Origin: Spirochaetaceae bacterium
Lineage (GTDB): Bacteria; Spirochaetota; Spirochaetia; SZUA-6; Bin103
Length of the DNA: 7,753 bases
Direction of reading: 5' to 3'
Assembly (NCBI GenBank): GCA_026710565.1
Contig: JAPOQV010000008.1
Coordinates: 1-7,753, forward strand
Shown: positions 1 to 6,474 of the stretch, piece after piece
How positions within the stretch are numbered: position 1 is the first letter of the stretch
How the letters are laid out: every line of letters starts with the position of its first letter
Made by a program: the position numbers and the translations under genes
Notes under the pieces: generated by a model
Databases searched by the model: none
What the model saw: only the letters and a program-made list of their open reading frames with translations
What the model was told of the DNA's origin: nothing

Positions 1-53
1 AACAGCTTGTTCTCATCCTCGCCGTAGCTTTACTGCCACGCCACGTGGTGCTA
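1..53 (-). pseudogene. In-frame continuation of copy A beyond two nonsense codons
   Basis: Read on the minus strand in the frame of copy A, this stretch gives stop-HHVAWQ-stop-SYGEDENKLF. The matching stretch of copy D is WHHVAWQYGYAEDVHQLF. Homology therefore continues without a frameshift through TAG (51-53, replacing a conserved Trp) and TAA (30-32, replacing a conserved Tyr), up to the window edge. Loss of function or base-calling error is more likely than recoding, because copies B, C and D use ordinary TGG and TAC at these sites. Confidence 0.7.
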
Positions 54-2024
54 CTCGGCGTCGGTGATGCCGACCTCCTCCTGCTCGGCCACGATGCCCG
101 CGGGGCGCATCCACGGATGCAGGTTCTTCCAGGTGTGGGCGCTGCTCTGAAAGTGCACGCCCGGCGCCATGCCTGCATCGGGCGAGTTGAGGTCGGACAG
201 GTACAGCTCCCAGACCCCCTGCTCCCGGCTGTCGTAGGTCCCGCAGATGTGCCCGTAGTCGAACCGCTTCAGGGGAAGGTCGCCGAACCCCTGCCATGGG
301 CCACCCCGGCGCACCCACGCTTCCACCGTCCACTCCCGCGTGCACGTCTTCAGGTCGAGCACCGGCACCGACTCGTATTCGGCCCTGGCCTTCGGCAGCG
401 AGCCCCACTCCCTGCCGATGTTGGCGTACCCGTGCTCGCCGTGTCCGGTGTCCAGCGGGAACCGTCCCTCCCGGCCGGGCCAGGGGTGCCGGTGGTCGCC
501 GCCCGTGTTCGTGTAGGTCAACGTCATCGTCCGGTCGCGGCTGACGCGTTCCTCGAACAGCCGTCCGTCCGGCCCCTGCCAGTCATAGAGCGCCACCGTG
601 TGCTCGTCGGCGCCCATCACCCGCAGGTGCTCCGGTAGCACCCTGAGGAGCAGCTCGCCGCGATCGCTCAACCCGTTCGCGTCCGTCACCCGCACCGCGA
701 GCTGGGACCGTCCCGCCTCGACCGGAGTCCCCGCCAAGCGCCCTGCCACGCGGTCGAAGCTCATGCCCGCGGGGAGGGCACCCGACACCACCTCCCACTC
801 CAGGGGTTCGGCCAGGTGCTCGGTGCTCAGCGCGGCCTGATACGCAGCACCGGCGTAGGCGGTTGGCAGCGATTCGGTGACCAGCCGGCCACGCCGAACC
901 GTGAACGAGAAGGTGTGGCCGTCGGTCGCTCCTCCCTCGTCCCGCGCCTCGACGGTCGCCTGGCGGGACTCCACCGTCTCTTCCGGCGTCCCCCGAACCA
1001 CACCGGCGTCGGAGTCGAACGCCAACCCCGCCGGCAGCCCGCCCTCCGTCATCGCCCAGGAGACCTGGCCGGCAGCCGCGTCCGCCCCCAGCCGAACCTC
1101 GTAGGGAATGCCCAGTGCGGCATCCGGCAGTTTCTGGCGGATGACGGCCATCCGGTCCGTCACCGGATACCGCAGGACGCTCGAGATGCGCAGCTCGTCG
1201 ACCTCCCCGTCCATGTTGCCCATTTCCAGGCCCGATGTGACGACCGGATCCCGAGAGTGAGGGATCCCGCCAACGTAGAACGGAATGTCGCACCGGTCGG
1301 CGTCGTTGATGAGGATGCGATTCGAGGATTGGCCGGGGATGGGGAGCTGCACCTGCCGGACGACCCTGCCGTCCACCAGCAGCCAGTTCATCTGATCGCG
1401 GTAGCGGAACTGCCAGGCCACGTGGTGCCAGCCGGTGTCGCGGAACCGGCCCCGATCCTCCTCCAGCCAGCCGAACGAGCTGGTCGGCGTGATCAGGATG
1501 CCGTGAATGGGCATCCTGCCCGACCAGCCCAGGAGCCGCGAGCCCGGCATGAGCCCGTCTTCCAGCGTGCCCGGCACTCCCGAGCAGTTGAGATAGAAGC
1601 TCCAGCCGCCGCGCATGCCGCCCGGAAGGCTGAAGCCTTCCTCGTCCGTGCCGCAGAGGAACGCGTAGGTGTAGCGACCCAGCAGGGCGTCATCGGCGTC
1701 GAACCGGCCCCACTCGACCCGGTCCCTGCCGCCGGGGCCGGTGTAGCGAACCCACGCTTCGACCGTCCACTCCGCGGTGCAGGTCCGCAACTGCAGCTTG
1801 TCGTGGTTCACGGGCCCCATGCGGATGTTGCTGTCGCTGCGCTCGAACCGCGCCGTGGATCCGAAGCCCGGACGGCTGCCCCACAACGCCCGCCCCCTGG
1901 ACCGCAACGTCAGCTCGGGATCGCCGCAGGCGTCGCGGGCTTCGTCGCCCGAGCCCTCGTCGAAGTGATAGAGCGCCACCGTGTGCTCATCGGGCTCGAA
2001 GGGTTCGTTCCAGTCGCCGCTCAT
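51..2024 (-). CDS. Copy A: LamG / Ig-like / Ig-like / LamG protein, C-terminus cut by stop codons
   Basis: The likely role is ligand binding or adhesion; no enzyme motif is visible. The 657-residue product starts at MSGDW. This start matches MSSDW in copies B and C and has a Shine-Dalgarno sequence 7 bases upstream; an earlier in-frame ATG at 2117 lies inside copy B and is rejected. Domains: LamG-like at about 11-286 (HTVALYHFDEG, EWTVEAW, WHHVAWQF, VDELRIS), putative Ig domains at about 299-376 and 383-465 (LPAGL, GxVxGTP, VTDANG), then a second LamG-like domain from about 472 (HTVALYDWQ, EWTVEAW, HICGTYD, GVWELYLS). That domain stops at a TAG at 51-53, where B, C and D have the Trp of WHHVAWQY. 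The same frame keeps matching the paralogs past this TAG and a TAA at 30-32, so about 80 family residues are lost. There is no signal peptide. A is last in the visible operon, and its second LamG domain is closest to that of copy D. It may be a decaying copy or carry sequence errors near the contig end. Confidence 0.85.
   Translation of the reverse strand: MSGDWNEPFEPDEHTVALYHFDEGSGDEARDACGDPELTLRSRGRALWGSRPGFGSTARFERSDSNIRMGPVNHDKLQLRTCTAEWTVEAWVRYTGPGGRDRVEWGRFDADDALLGRYTYAFLCGTDEEGFSLPGGMRGGWSFYLNCSGVPGTLEDGLMPGSRLLGWSGRMPIHGILITPTSSFGWLEEDRGRFRDTGWHHVAWQFRYRDQMNWLLVDGRVVRQVQLPIPGQSSNRILINDADRCDIPFYVGGIPHSRDPVVTSGLEMGNMDGEVDELRISSVLRYPVTDRMAVIRQKLPDAALGIPYEVRLGADAAAGQVSWAMTEGGLPAGLAFDSDAGVVRGTPEETVESRQATVEARDEGGATDGHTFSFTVRRGRLVTESLPTAYAGAAYQAALSTEHLAEPLEWEVVSGALPAGMSFDRVAGRLAGTPVEAGRSQLAVRVTDANGLSDRGELLLRVLPEHLRVMGADEHTVALYDWQGPDGRLFEERVSRDRTMTLTYTNTGGDHRHPWPGREGRFPLDTGHGEHGYANIGREWGSLPKARAEYESVPVLDLKTCTREWTVEAWVRRGGPWQGFGDLPLKRFDYGHICGTYDSREQGVWELYLSDLNSPDAGMAPGVHFQSSAHTWKNLHPWMRPAGIVAEQEEVGITDAE
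151..296 (-). repeat. Near-identical block shared with copy D (member in copy A)
   Basis: Aligns without gaps to 6836-6981 with about 8 mismatches in 146 bases, counted by eye, and lies in the second LamG domain. Bases 151-200 and 230-276 are exact matches to 6836-6885 and 6915-6961. The same region in copies B and C is clearly more different. It encodes the FGD.PLKRFDYGHICGTYD and LSDLNSPDAGMAPGVHF segments. Confidence 0.8.
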
Positions 2025-2031
2025 GTCCGTA

Positions 2032-2037
2032 CCTCCC
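2032..2037 (-). promoter_or_regulatory. Ribosome binding site of copy A
   Basis: GGGAGG on the minus strand, followed by a 7-base spacer (TACGGAC) before the ATG at 2022-2024. It lies in the 32-base gap after the stop of copy B and decides the MSGDW start against the longer open frame that runs back into copy B. Confidence 0.8.
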
Positions 2038-2056
2038 GTACGTGCCTGGCCCGCGG

Positions 2057-4240
2057 TCAGTACCGCCGGATGTTCGACAGGCGTATTTCGCCGATCTGCC
2101 CGAAGAAGTTGCCCCACCCCAGCCAGTTGAACTCCCCTCCGTAGCGGGAGTAGCCCTTCAGCCTGGACGAGATGCTGAACTGGGCATCGTGCCGGCGGTC
2201 GTTGACCAGCCGGCGCCCGTCCGGGCGGTACATCCGCCAGATCTGGTTTCCGTCCAGAAAGAGCTGGTGCACCTCATCGGCATGCGAGTACTGCCAGGCG
2301 ACGTGGTGCCACTCCGTGTCGCGTATGCCGACGGCTTCCCGTTCCGCGACGATGCCGTCCGGACGCGACCACGGATGGAGGTTCAGCCGCGCGTTCTCCG
2401 GTTCGGCACCCAGGAAGTGAACGCCGGGGGCCATGCTCCCATCCGGCGCGTCGTGAACGGACAGAAACAGCTCCCACACCCCGCGCTCGGTGTTGTCGTA
2501 GGTCCCGAAGACGTGCCCGAAGTGAAACTCGCGCCCGTAGCCGTCCACCGGGCCGCCGCGGCGCAGCCAGGCTTCCACCGTCCACTCGGCCGCACAGGTC
2601 CGCAGATCGACCTTGTCGTTGTGCTGCGGTCCGACGAACCCCCCTTCCCCGCCGCCGATGAAATAGGGGTAGCGCCCCCAGCCGGGGCGCGGCAGACGCG
2701 TGTCTCCCTTCACGTTGGTCCAGGTGAGGGTCAGCTCCTCGTCGCCGGCGAGATCCGGTATCAGCTTGCCGCTGGCCCCCTGCCAGTCCCAGAGCGCCAC
2801 CGTGTGCCGATCCAGCTCGATGTATCGCAGCGCTCCCGGCAGGACCGCGAGCACGAGGTCCCGGCAATCGGTCTGGCCGCCGGCGTCTCGGGCTTCCACC
2901 CGCACGCTCACTCGACCCGCGGCGGCCGGGACGCCGCCGAACTTTCCCTTCGTGCCGTCGAACGTGATCCCGGCCGGCAGCGCTCCGTCCCGTAGTTCCC
3001 ACCGCACGGGCTCGACCATGTGCCGGACCGTCAATCGTTCGCGATAGGCATGACCCGCGAAGGCGACCGGCAACGACTCCTCGACGATCCGTCCGGGGCG
3101 CACGCACAGCCTGAACGTGTGCTCATCCGTGTGCCCGGCGGAGTCAGCCGCTCGAACCCTGATCTCCGCTTCTTCCCCGACTTCCGTGGGCGTGCCCTCG
3201 ATCGTGCCGCCGACCTCGTCGAGCCGCAGTCCCGCCGGCAGCCGGCCTGCGGCTACCTTCCAGGTCACCGCTCCCCGCGCCGCATCCGCCGACAGCGACT
3301 CCGCATAGGGCACGTTCCTGCCCGCGTCGGGCAGCTCGCGGCGAACGACAGCCATCCGATCTGCCGCGGGGTAGCGCATGACGTCGGAGATGCGCAACTC
3401 GTCGATCTCCCCCTCGAAGTTGCACTCGCCCCGACCCAGGTAGACCCCGAAGTTGTCCTTGCCCAGAGCTTCGGCCGAAGGGTCGTGCCGGGAGTGCAGG
3501 AACCCTCCGACCACGAACGGCAGATCACACCGTGAAGCGTCGTTGGCCACGGCCCGCCCTCCGGGCTTGCTCTCCCGGTAGATCAGCGTTCCGTCGACGA
3601 ACATGAAGTGCATCTGGTCTTCGTAGCGGAACTGCCAGGCGACATGGTGCCACCGGTCGTCGTCGATGGCCGGCGCCGTGGCGAACGCGCCGACCTGGTT
3701 CACGTCGTTGTGGGGAGCCCGCGCATATGACCCGATGTAGCGGCCCTGCGGGGCAAGCCCGTTGCCGTTGATCCACAGGTCGTGATGGCGAAGCTTCTTG
3801 AGGATGGGCCAATGCGGCCAAAGCAGGTGGAAGTTCCAGCCCGCACGCACGCCCTCGGGCATGCCGAATCCCTCGTCGTCGGTACCACAGATATTCTGGT
3901 AGCCGGACGCTCCCGCCCATGCCTCGTCCCGCGGTTCTCCGGGCCGCGCGGCGAGTCGAAGCCAGGCCTCGATCGTCCATTCCCCGGTGCATCCCCGCAG
4001 CTCCAGCTTGTCGTTGTCCACGGGGCCGACCAGGATCTCGGCGTCGTCGTCGCTTCCGGTGAAGCGAGCGGTCGAGCCGAAGCCGGGGCGGCTTCCCCAC
4101 AGCGCCTTCTTGTGCGCGCGCAGCGTCAGCTCGCCATCGCCGCAGGCGTCGTGCGCTTGGTCGCCCTCCCCCTCGTCGAAGTGATAGAGCGCCACCGTGT
4201 GCTCGTCCGGCTCGAACGGCCGGGTCCAATCGGAGCTCAT
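2057..4240 (-). CDS. Copy B: complete LamG / Ig-like / Ig-like / LamG protein
   Basis: A 727-residue protein, the cleanest representative of the array. Its likely role is non-catalytic glycan or ligand binding, inferred from the folds only. Domains: LamG-like at about 11-290 (PDEHTVALYHFDEG, CTGEWTIEAW, NICGTDDEG, WHHVAWQF, FVDG, GEIDELRIS); putative Ig domains at about 303-380 (GRLPAGL, GTIEGTP, RAADSAG) and 386-468 (GALPAGI, GKFGGVP, EARDAGG); second LamG-like at about 476-727 (DRHTVALWDWQ, EWTVEAW, GVWELFLS, WHHVAWQYSHADEVHQLFLDG, GWGNFFGQIGEIR). Both LamG domains share the same motif series, so each gene also contains an internal duplication. The N-terminus MSSDWTRPF is hydrophilic, with no Sec signal, lipobox or membrane helix. 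In the second LamG domain the usual Cys of CGTYD is Phe (VFGTYD). The ATG has GGGAGG 7 bases upstream. The gene starts 19 bases after copy C stops and ends in RRY-TGA 32 bases before copy A. Bases 1954-1988 of A recur exactly near the start of B, over the HFDEG-HTVALY coding part. Confidence 0.93.
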   Translation of the reverse strand: MSSDWTRPFEPDEHTVALYHFDEGEGDQAHDACGDGELTLRAHKKALWGSRPGFGSTARFTGSDDDAEILVGPVDNDKLELRGCTGEWTIEAWLRLAARPGEPRDEAWAGASGYQNICGTDDEGFGMPEGVRAGWNFHLLWPHWPILKKLRHHDLWINGNGLAPQGRYIGSYARAPHNDVNQVGAFATAPAIDDDRWHHVAWQFRYEDQMHFMFVDGTLIYRESKPGGRAVANDASRCDLPFVVGGFLHSRHDPSAEALGKDNFGVYLGRGECNFEGEIDELRISDVMRYPAADRMAVVRRELPDAGRNVPYAESLSADAARGAVTWKVAAGRLPAGLRLDEVGGTIEGTPTEVGEEAEIRVRAADSAGHTDEHTFRLCVRPGRIVEESLPVAFAGHAYRERLTVRHMVEPVRWELRDGALPAGITFDGTKGKFGGVPAAAGRVSVRVEARDAGGQTDCRDLVLAVLPGALRYIELDRHTVALWDWQGASGKLIPDLAGDEELTLTWTNVKGDTRLPRPGWGRYPYFIGGGEGGFVGPQHNDKVDLRTCAAEWTVEAWLRRGGPVDGYGREFHFGHVFGTYDNTERGVWELFLSVHDAPDGSMAPGVHFLGAEPENARLNLHPWSRPDGIVAEREAVGIRDTEWHHVAWQYSHADEVHQLFLDGNQIWRMYRPDGRRLVNDRRHDAQFSISSRLKGYSRYGGEFNWLGWGNFFGQIGEIRLSNIRRY

Positions 4241-4247
4241 GCCGGCG

Positions 4248-4253
4248 CCTCCC
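4248..4253 (-). promoter_or_regulatory. Ribosome binding site of copy B
   Basis: GGGAGG on the minus strand, 7 bases (CGCCGGC) before the ATG at 4238-4240. It sits in the 19-base gap after the TGA of copy C (4260-4262). The same motif and spacing occur before copy A. Confidence 0.8.
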
Positions 4254-4259
4254 GTCGCA

Positions 4260-6470
4260 TCAATACCTCCGTTTGCTCGACACGCGTATCTCGCCGATCT
4301 GCCCGAAGAAGTTGCCCCAGCCCAGGTAGTTGGGATGGTGGTGACCGCCGTTCTCGTCCGTGCACCAGTAGGCGTAGCGGGCGATTCGGGTCGCGACGCT
4401 GAATTGCGCCGTGTGCCGGCGCTCGTTGACCAGCCTGATGCCGTCCGGCTCGCGCATCTGCCACATCAGCGCACCGTCGAGGAACAACTGGTGCAGGTCT
4501 TCCGACAGGTCGTACTGCCAGGCCACGTGATGCCACTGCGCGTCCCGAATTCCCGCGTCTTGGCGATCGCCCACGATGCCCGCCGGCCGTTTCCACGGAT
4601 GCAGGTCCTTCAGAACGCGGTCCGGTCCGCATGCGAAGTGCACGCCGGGCGCCCAGCTCCCGTCCGGCGAGCCGTGGTTGGAGATGTACAGCTCCCACAC
4701 GCCGCTCTCGGACGTGTCATACGTGCCGCAGACATGTCCGAAGTCGAACGGTCGCGAAGCGCCGAACGCCTGCATCGGGCCACCGGGGCGGATCCATGCC
4801 TCGACGGTCCATGCCTCACGGCACGTCCGCAGATTGTGCTTGTCGTCATCGGTCTTCAGGCTCACCCAGCCGTGCTCGCCATGACCGGTATCCTGCGGAA
4901 ACCGTCCGTCCCGGCCGGGTGAGGCAGCCCTTCGGTCCGCGGCCCGGCCGGCACAGGTCAGGGTCAACCCCTCGTCCCCCATGGCGTCCCTGGCGTACAG
5001 CAGGTCTTCGTCCTGCCAGCCGTACAGGAACACGGTGTCCCCATCGGCCTCGATGCGACACAGCTCCGCGGGAAGCACCCGCATCGCCAGGGCTCGTGTC
5101 GCCCTGGAACCCGCGGAGTCCGTGGCCGCCACCCGGAACTCGCCGCTGCCGCGGCCGGCCGGTACGCCCCTCAGCTCACCCGATGCCTCCTCCAGCATGA
5201 TGCCCGGCGGCGGTCGTCCCGAATTCACCTTCCACGTGACGGGGCCTGCCGTGTAGCGGCTGTCCAACCGGTGGCGGTATTCCGTCCCCACGAACGCGGG
5301 CGGCAGCGCTTCGGTCGTGATCGTGCCGCTGCGGATGCCGATGACGAAGCCGTGGCTGTCGCGGTGACCTCCCTCGTCGGTGGCGCTGACCGTGAAACGG
5401 GCGTTTCGGTCGACCTGCCCGCGTACGGTCCCCGCCACGACGCCGTCCTCCCGCAGCTCCAGCCCGCGCGGAAGACGGCCGTCGGAGAGCTCCCATGTCA
5501 CGCTCCCATCCGCGCCGTCCGCGGCGAGCTCCACGCGATACGGAACGTTCGGGACCGCGAACGGGAGCGCCTCGGTCCCGAACCGGTAGCCGGCCCGCAG
5601 GGACTCGTCGGCGTACACGTCACAGGGCGAGAATCCGGGCCCGCCGACGATGGAGAGCCGGTCCGCGACCGGGTAGCGCATGACGTCGGAGATCCGCAGG
5701 TCGTACATCTCCCCCACGAAGTTGCCTCTGCCGGCCCAGGGAGGATCACTCCAGCACAGGAAGCCGCCCACCATGAAGGGCACGCCGGAGTGCTCGTCGG
5801 TGTCGTTCCGGATCTTGCGATACGGCTGGATGCGTCGCACCAGCATGCCGTCCACGAACAGAAAGTGCATCTGGTCGCGGAAGCGAAACTGCCACGCCAC
5901 GTGATGCCGCCGCTCATCGCGTATCCCGTCCGCATCCGCTCCCGCAAGGGCCGGCTCGCTGTCGACGGAATAGTGCACGTCATGGTTGGGGTCCTTGCCC
6001 GCGAAGTTCCCCTCGTAGCGGGAGGTCGGCAGCAGTCCATGCCCGGCGCCGGGAGCGCTGCCGCCTTCCAGCAGAAACTGAAAGCCGCTGCGGACCCCGA
6101 TGTGCGAGAGATGGTAGCCCTCCTCGGAGGACCCACACAGGTGCGCGTACGTGGTGTTCCGGGCGAATCCGCCCCATGGCCCCGTGTAGCGAATCCAGGC
6201 TTCCACCGTCCACTCCCGCGTGCAGGGCTTCAACATCAGCTTGGGATGATTGAGCGGGCCGACGAACACGTTGGCGTCATCGTCGACGGATTCGAAGCGC
6301 GCCGCGGCACCGCCGTTCGGTGCCCGCCCCCAGAGCGCCTGCCTGGCCCTCAGCGTCAGCGCAGCGTCACCGCAGGCGTCGCGCGCCTCGCGGCCAACCC
6401 CCTCGTCGAAACGGTAGAGCGCCACGGTGTGCCGATCCGGCTCGAAGCGCCTGGTCCAGTCCGAGCTCAT
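4260..6470 (-). CDS. Copy C: complete LamG / Ig-like / Ig-like / LamG protein
   Basis: A 736-residue protein starting at MSSDWTRRFEPD. An in-frame ATG at 6518 would add 16 residues but lies within the coding end of copy D and has no paralog support, so the start with GGGAAG 7 bases upstream is preferred. Domains: LamG-like at about 11-266 (HTVALYRFDEG, EWTVEAW, HLCGSSEEG, RHHVAWQFRFRDQMHFLFVDG, LRISDVMRY); putative Ig domains at about 302-380 and 386-466; second LamG-like at about 475-736 (EAWTVEAW, HVCGTYD, GVWELYIS, WHHVAWQYDLSEDLHQLFLDG, LGWGNFFGQIGEIR). Two features set it apart. There is an extra linker of about 25 residues before the first Ig domain (around 276-301). The loop before LGWGNFF is longer and His-rich (WCTDENGGHHHPN, about 702-714), where B and D have a short RYGG loop. 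Its second LamG domain also opens with the divergent DGDTVFLY. No signal peptide or membrane helix is visible. The role is inferred to be ligand binding or adhesion. Confidence 0.92.
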   Translation of the reverse strand: MSSDWTRRFEPDRHTVALYRFDEGVGREARDACGDAALTLRARQALWGRAPNGGAAARFESVDDDANVFVGPLNHPKLMLKPCTREWTVEAWIRYTGPWGGFARNTTYAHLCGSSEEGYHLSHIGVRSGFQFLLEGGSAPGAGHGLLPTSRYEGNFAGKDPNHDVHYSVDSEPALAGADADGIRDERRHHVAWQFRFRDQMHFLFVDGMLVRRIQPYRKIRNDTDEHSGVPFMVGGFLCWSDPPWAGRGNFVGEMYDLRISDVMRYPVADRLSIVGGPGFSPCDVYADESLRAGYRFGTEALPFAVPNVPYRVELAADGADGSVTWELSDGRLPRGLELREDGVVAGTVRGQVDRNARFTVSATDEGGHRDSHGFVIGIRSGTITTEALPPAFVGTEYRHRLDSRYTAGPVTWKVNSGRPPPGIMLEEASGELRGVPAGRGSGEFRVAATDSAGSRATRALAMRVLPAELCRIEADGDTVFLYGWQDEDLLYARDAMGDEGLTLTCAGRAADRRAASPGRDGRFPQDTGHGEHGWVSLKTDDDKHNLRTCREAWTVEAWIRPGGPMQAFGASRPFDFGHVCGTYDTSESGVWELYISNHGSPDGSWAPGVHFACGPDRVLKDLHPWKRPAGIVGDRQDAGIRDAQWHHVAWQYDLSEDLHQLFLDGALMWQMREPDGIRLVNERRHTAQFSVATRIARYAYWCTDENGGHHHPNYLGWGNFFGQIGEIRVSSKRRY

Positions 6471-6474
6471 TCCC

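Noticed and set aside
30..53. Stop-codon reassignment (TAG as Trp, TAA as Tyr)
   Set aside because: The other three copies use normal TGG and TAC at these positions, and the genes end at standard TGA or TAA codons.
1..300. Diversity-generating retroelement with a variable C-terminus
   Set aside because: The C-terminus is the most conserved part of the family, differences are not concentrated at adenines, and there is no reverse transcriptase or template repeat in the window.
2025..2056. Terminator or promoter between copies B and A
   Set aside because: The 32-base gap has no convincing stem with a T tract and no clear promoter boxes; it holds only the ribosome site of copy A.
816..2144. Long plus-strand open frame (442 codons) opposite copy A
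   Set aside because: It mirrors the minus-strand gene in very GC-rich DNA. The translation is low-complexity, rich in Arg, Pro, Ala and Val, with no domain motifs, while the minus frame has paralog support throughout.
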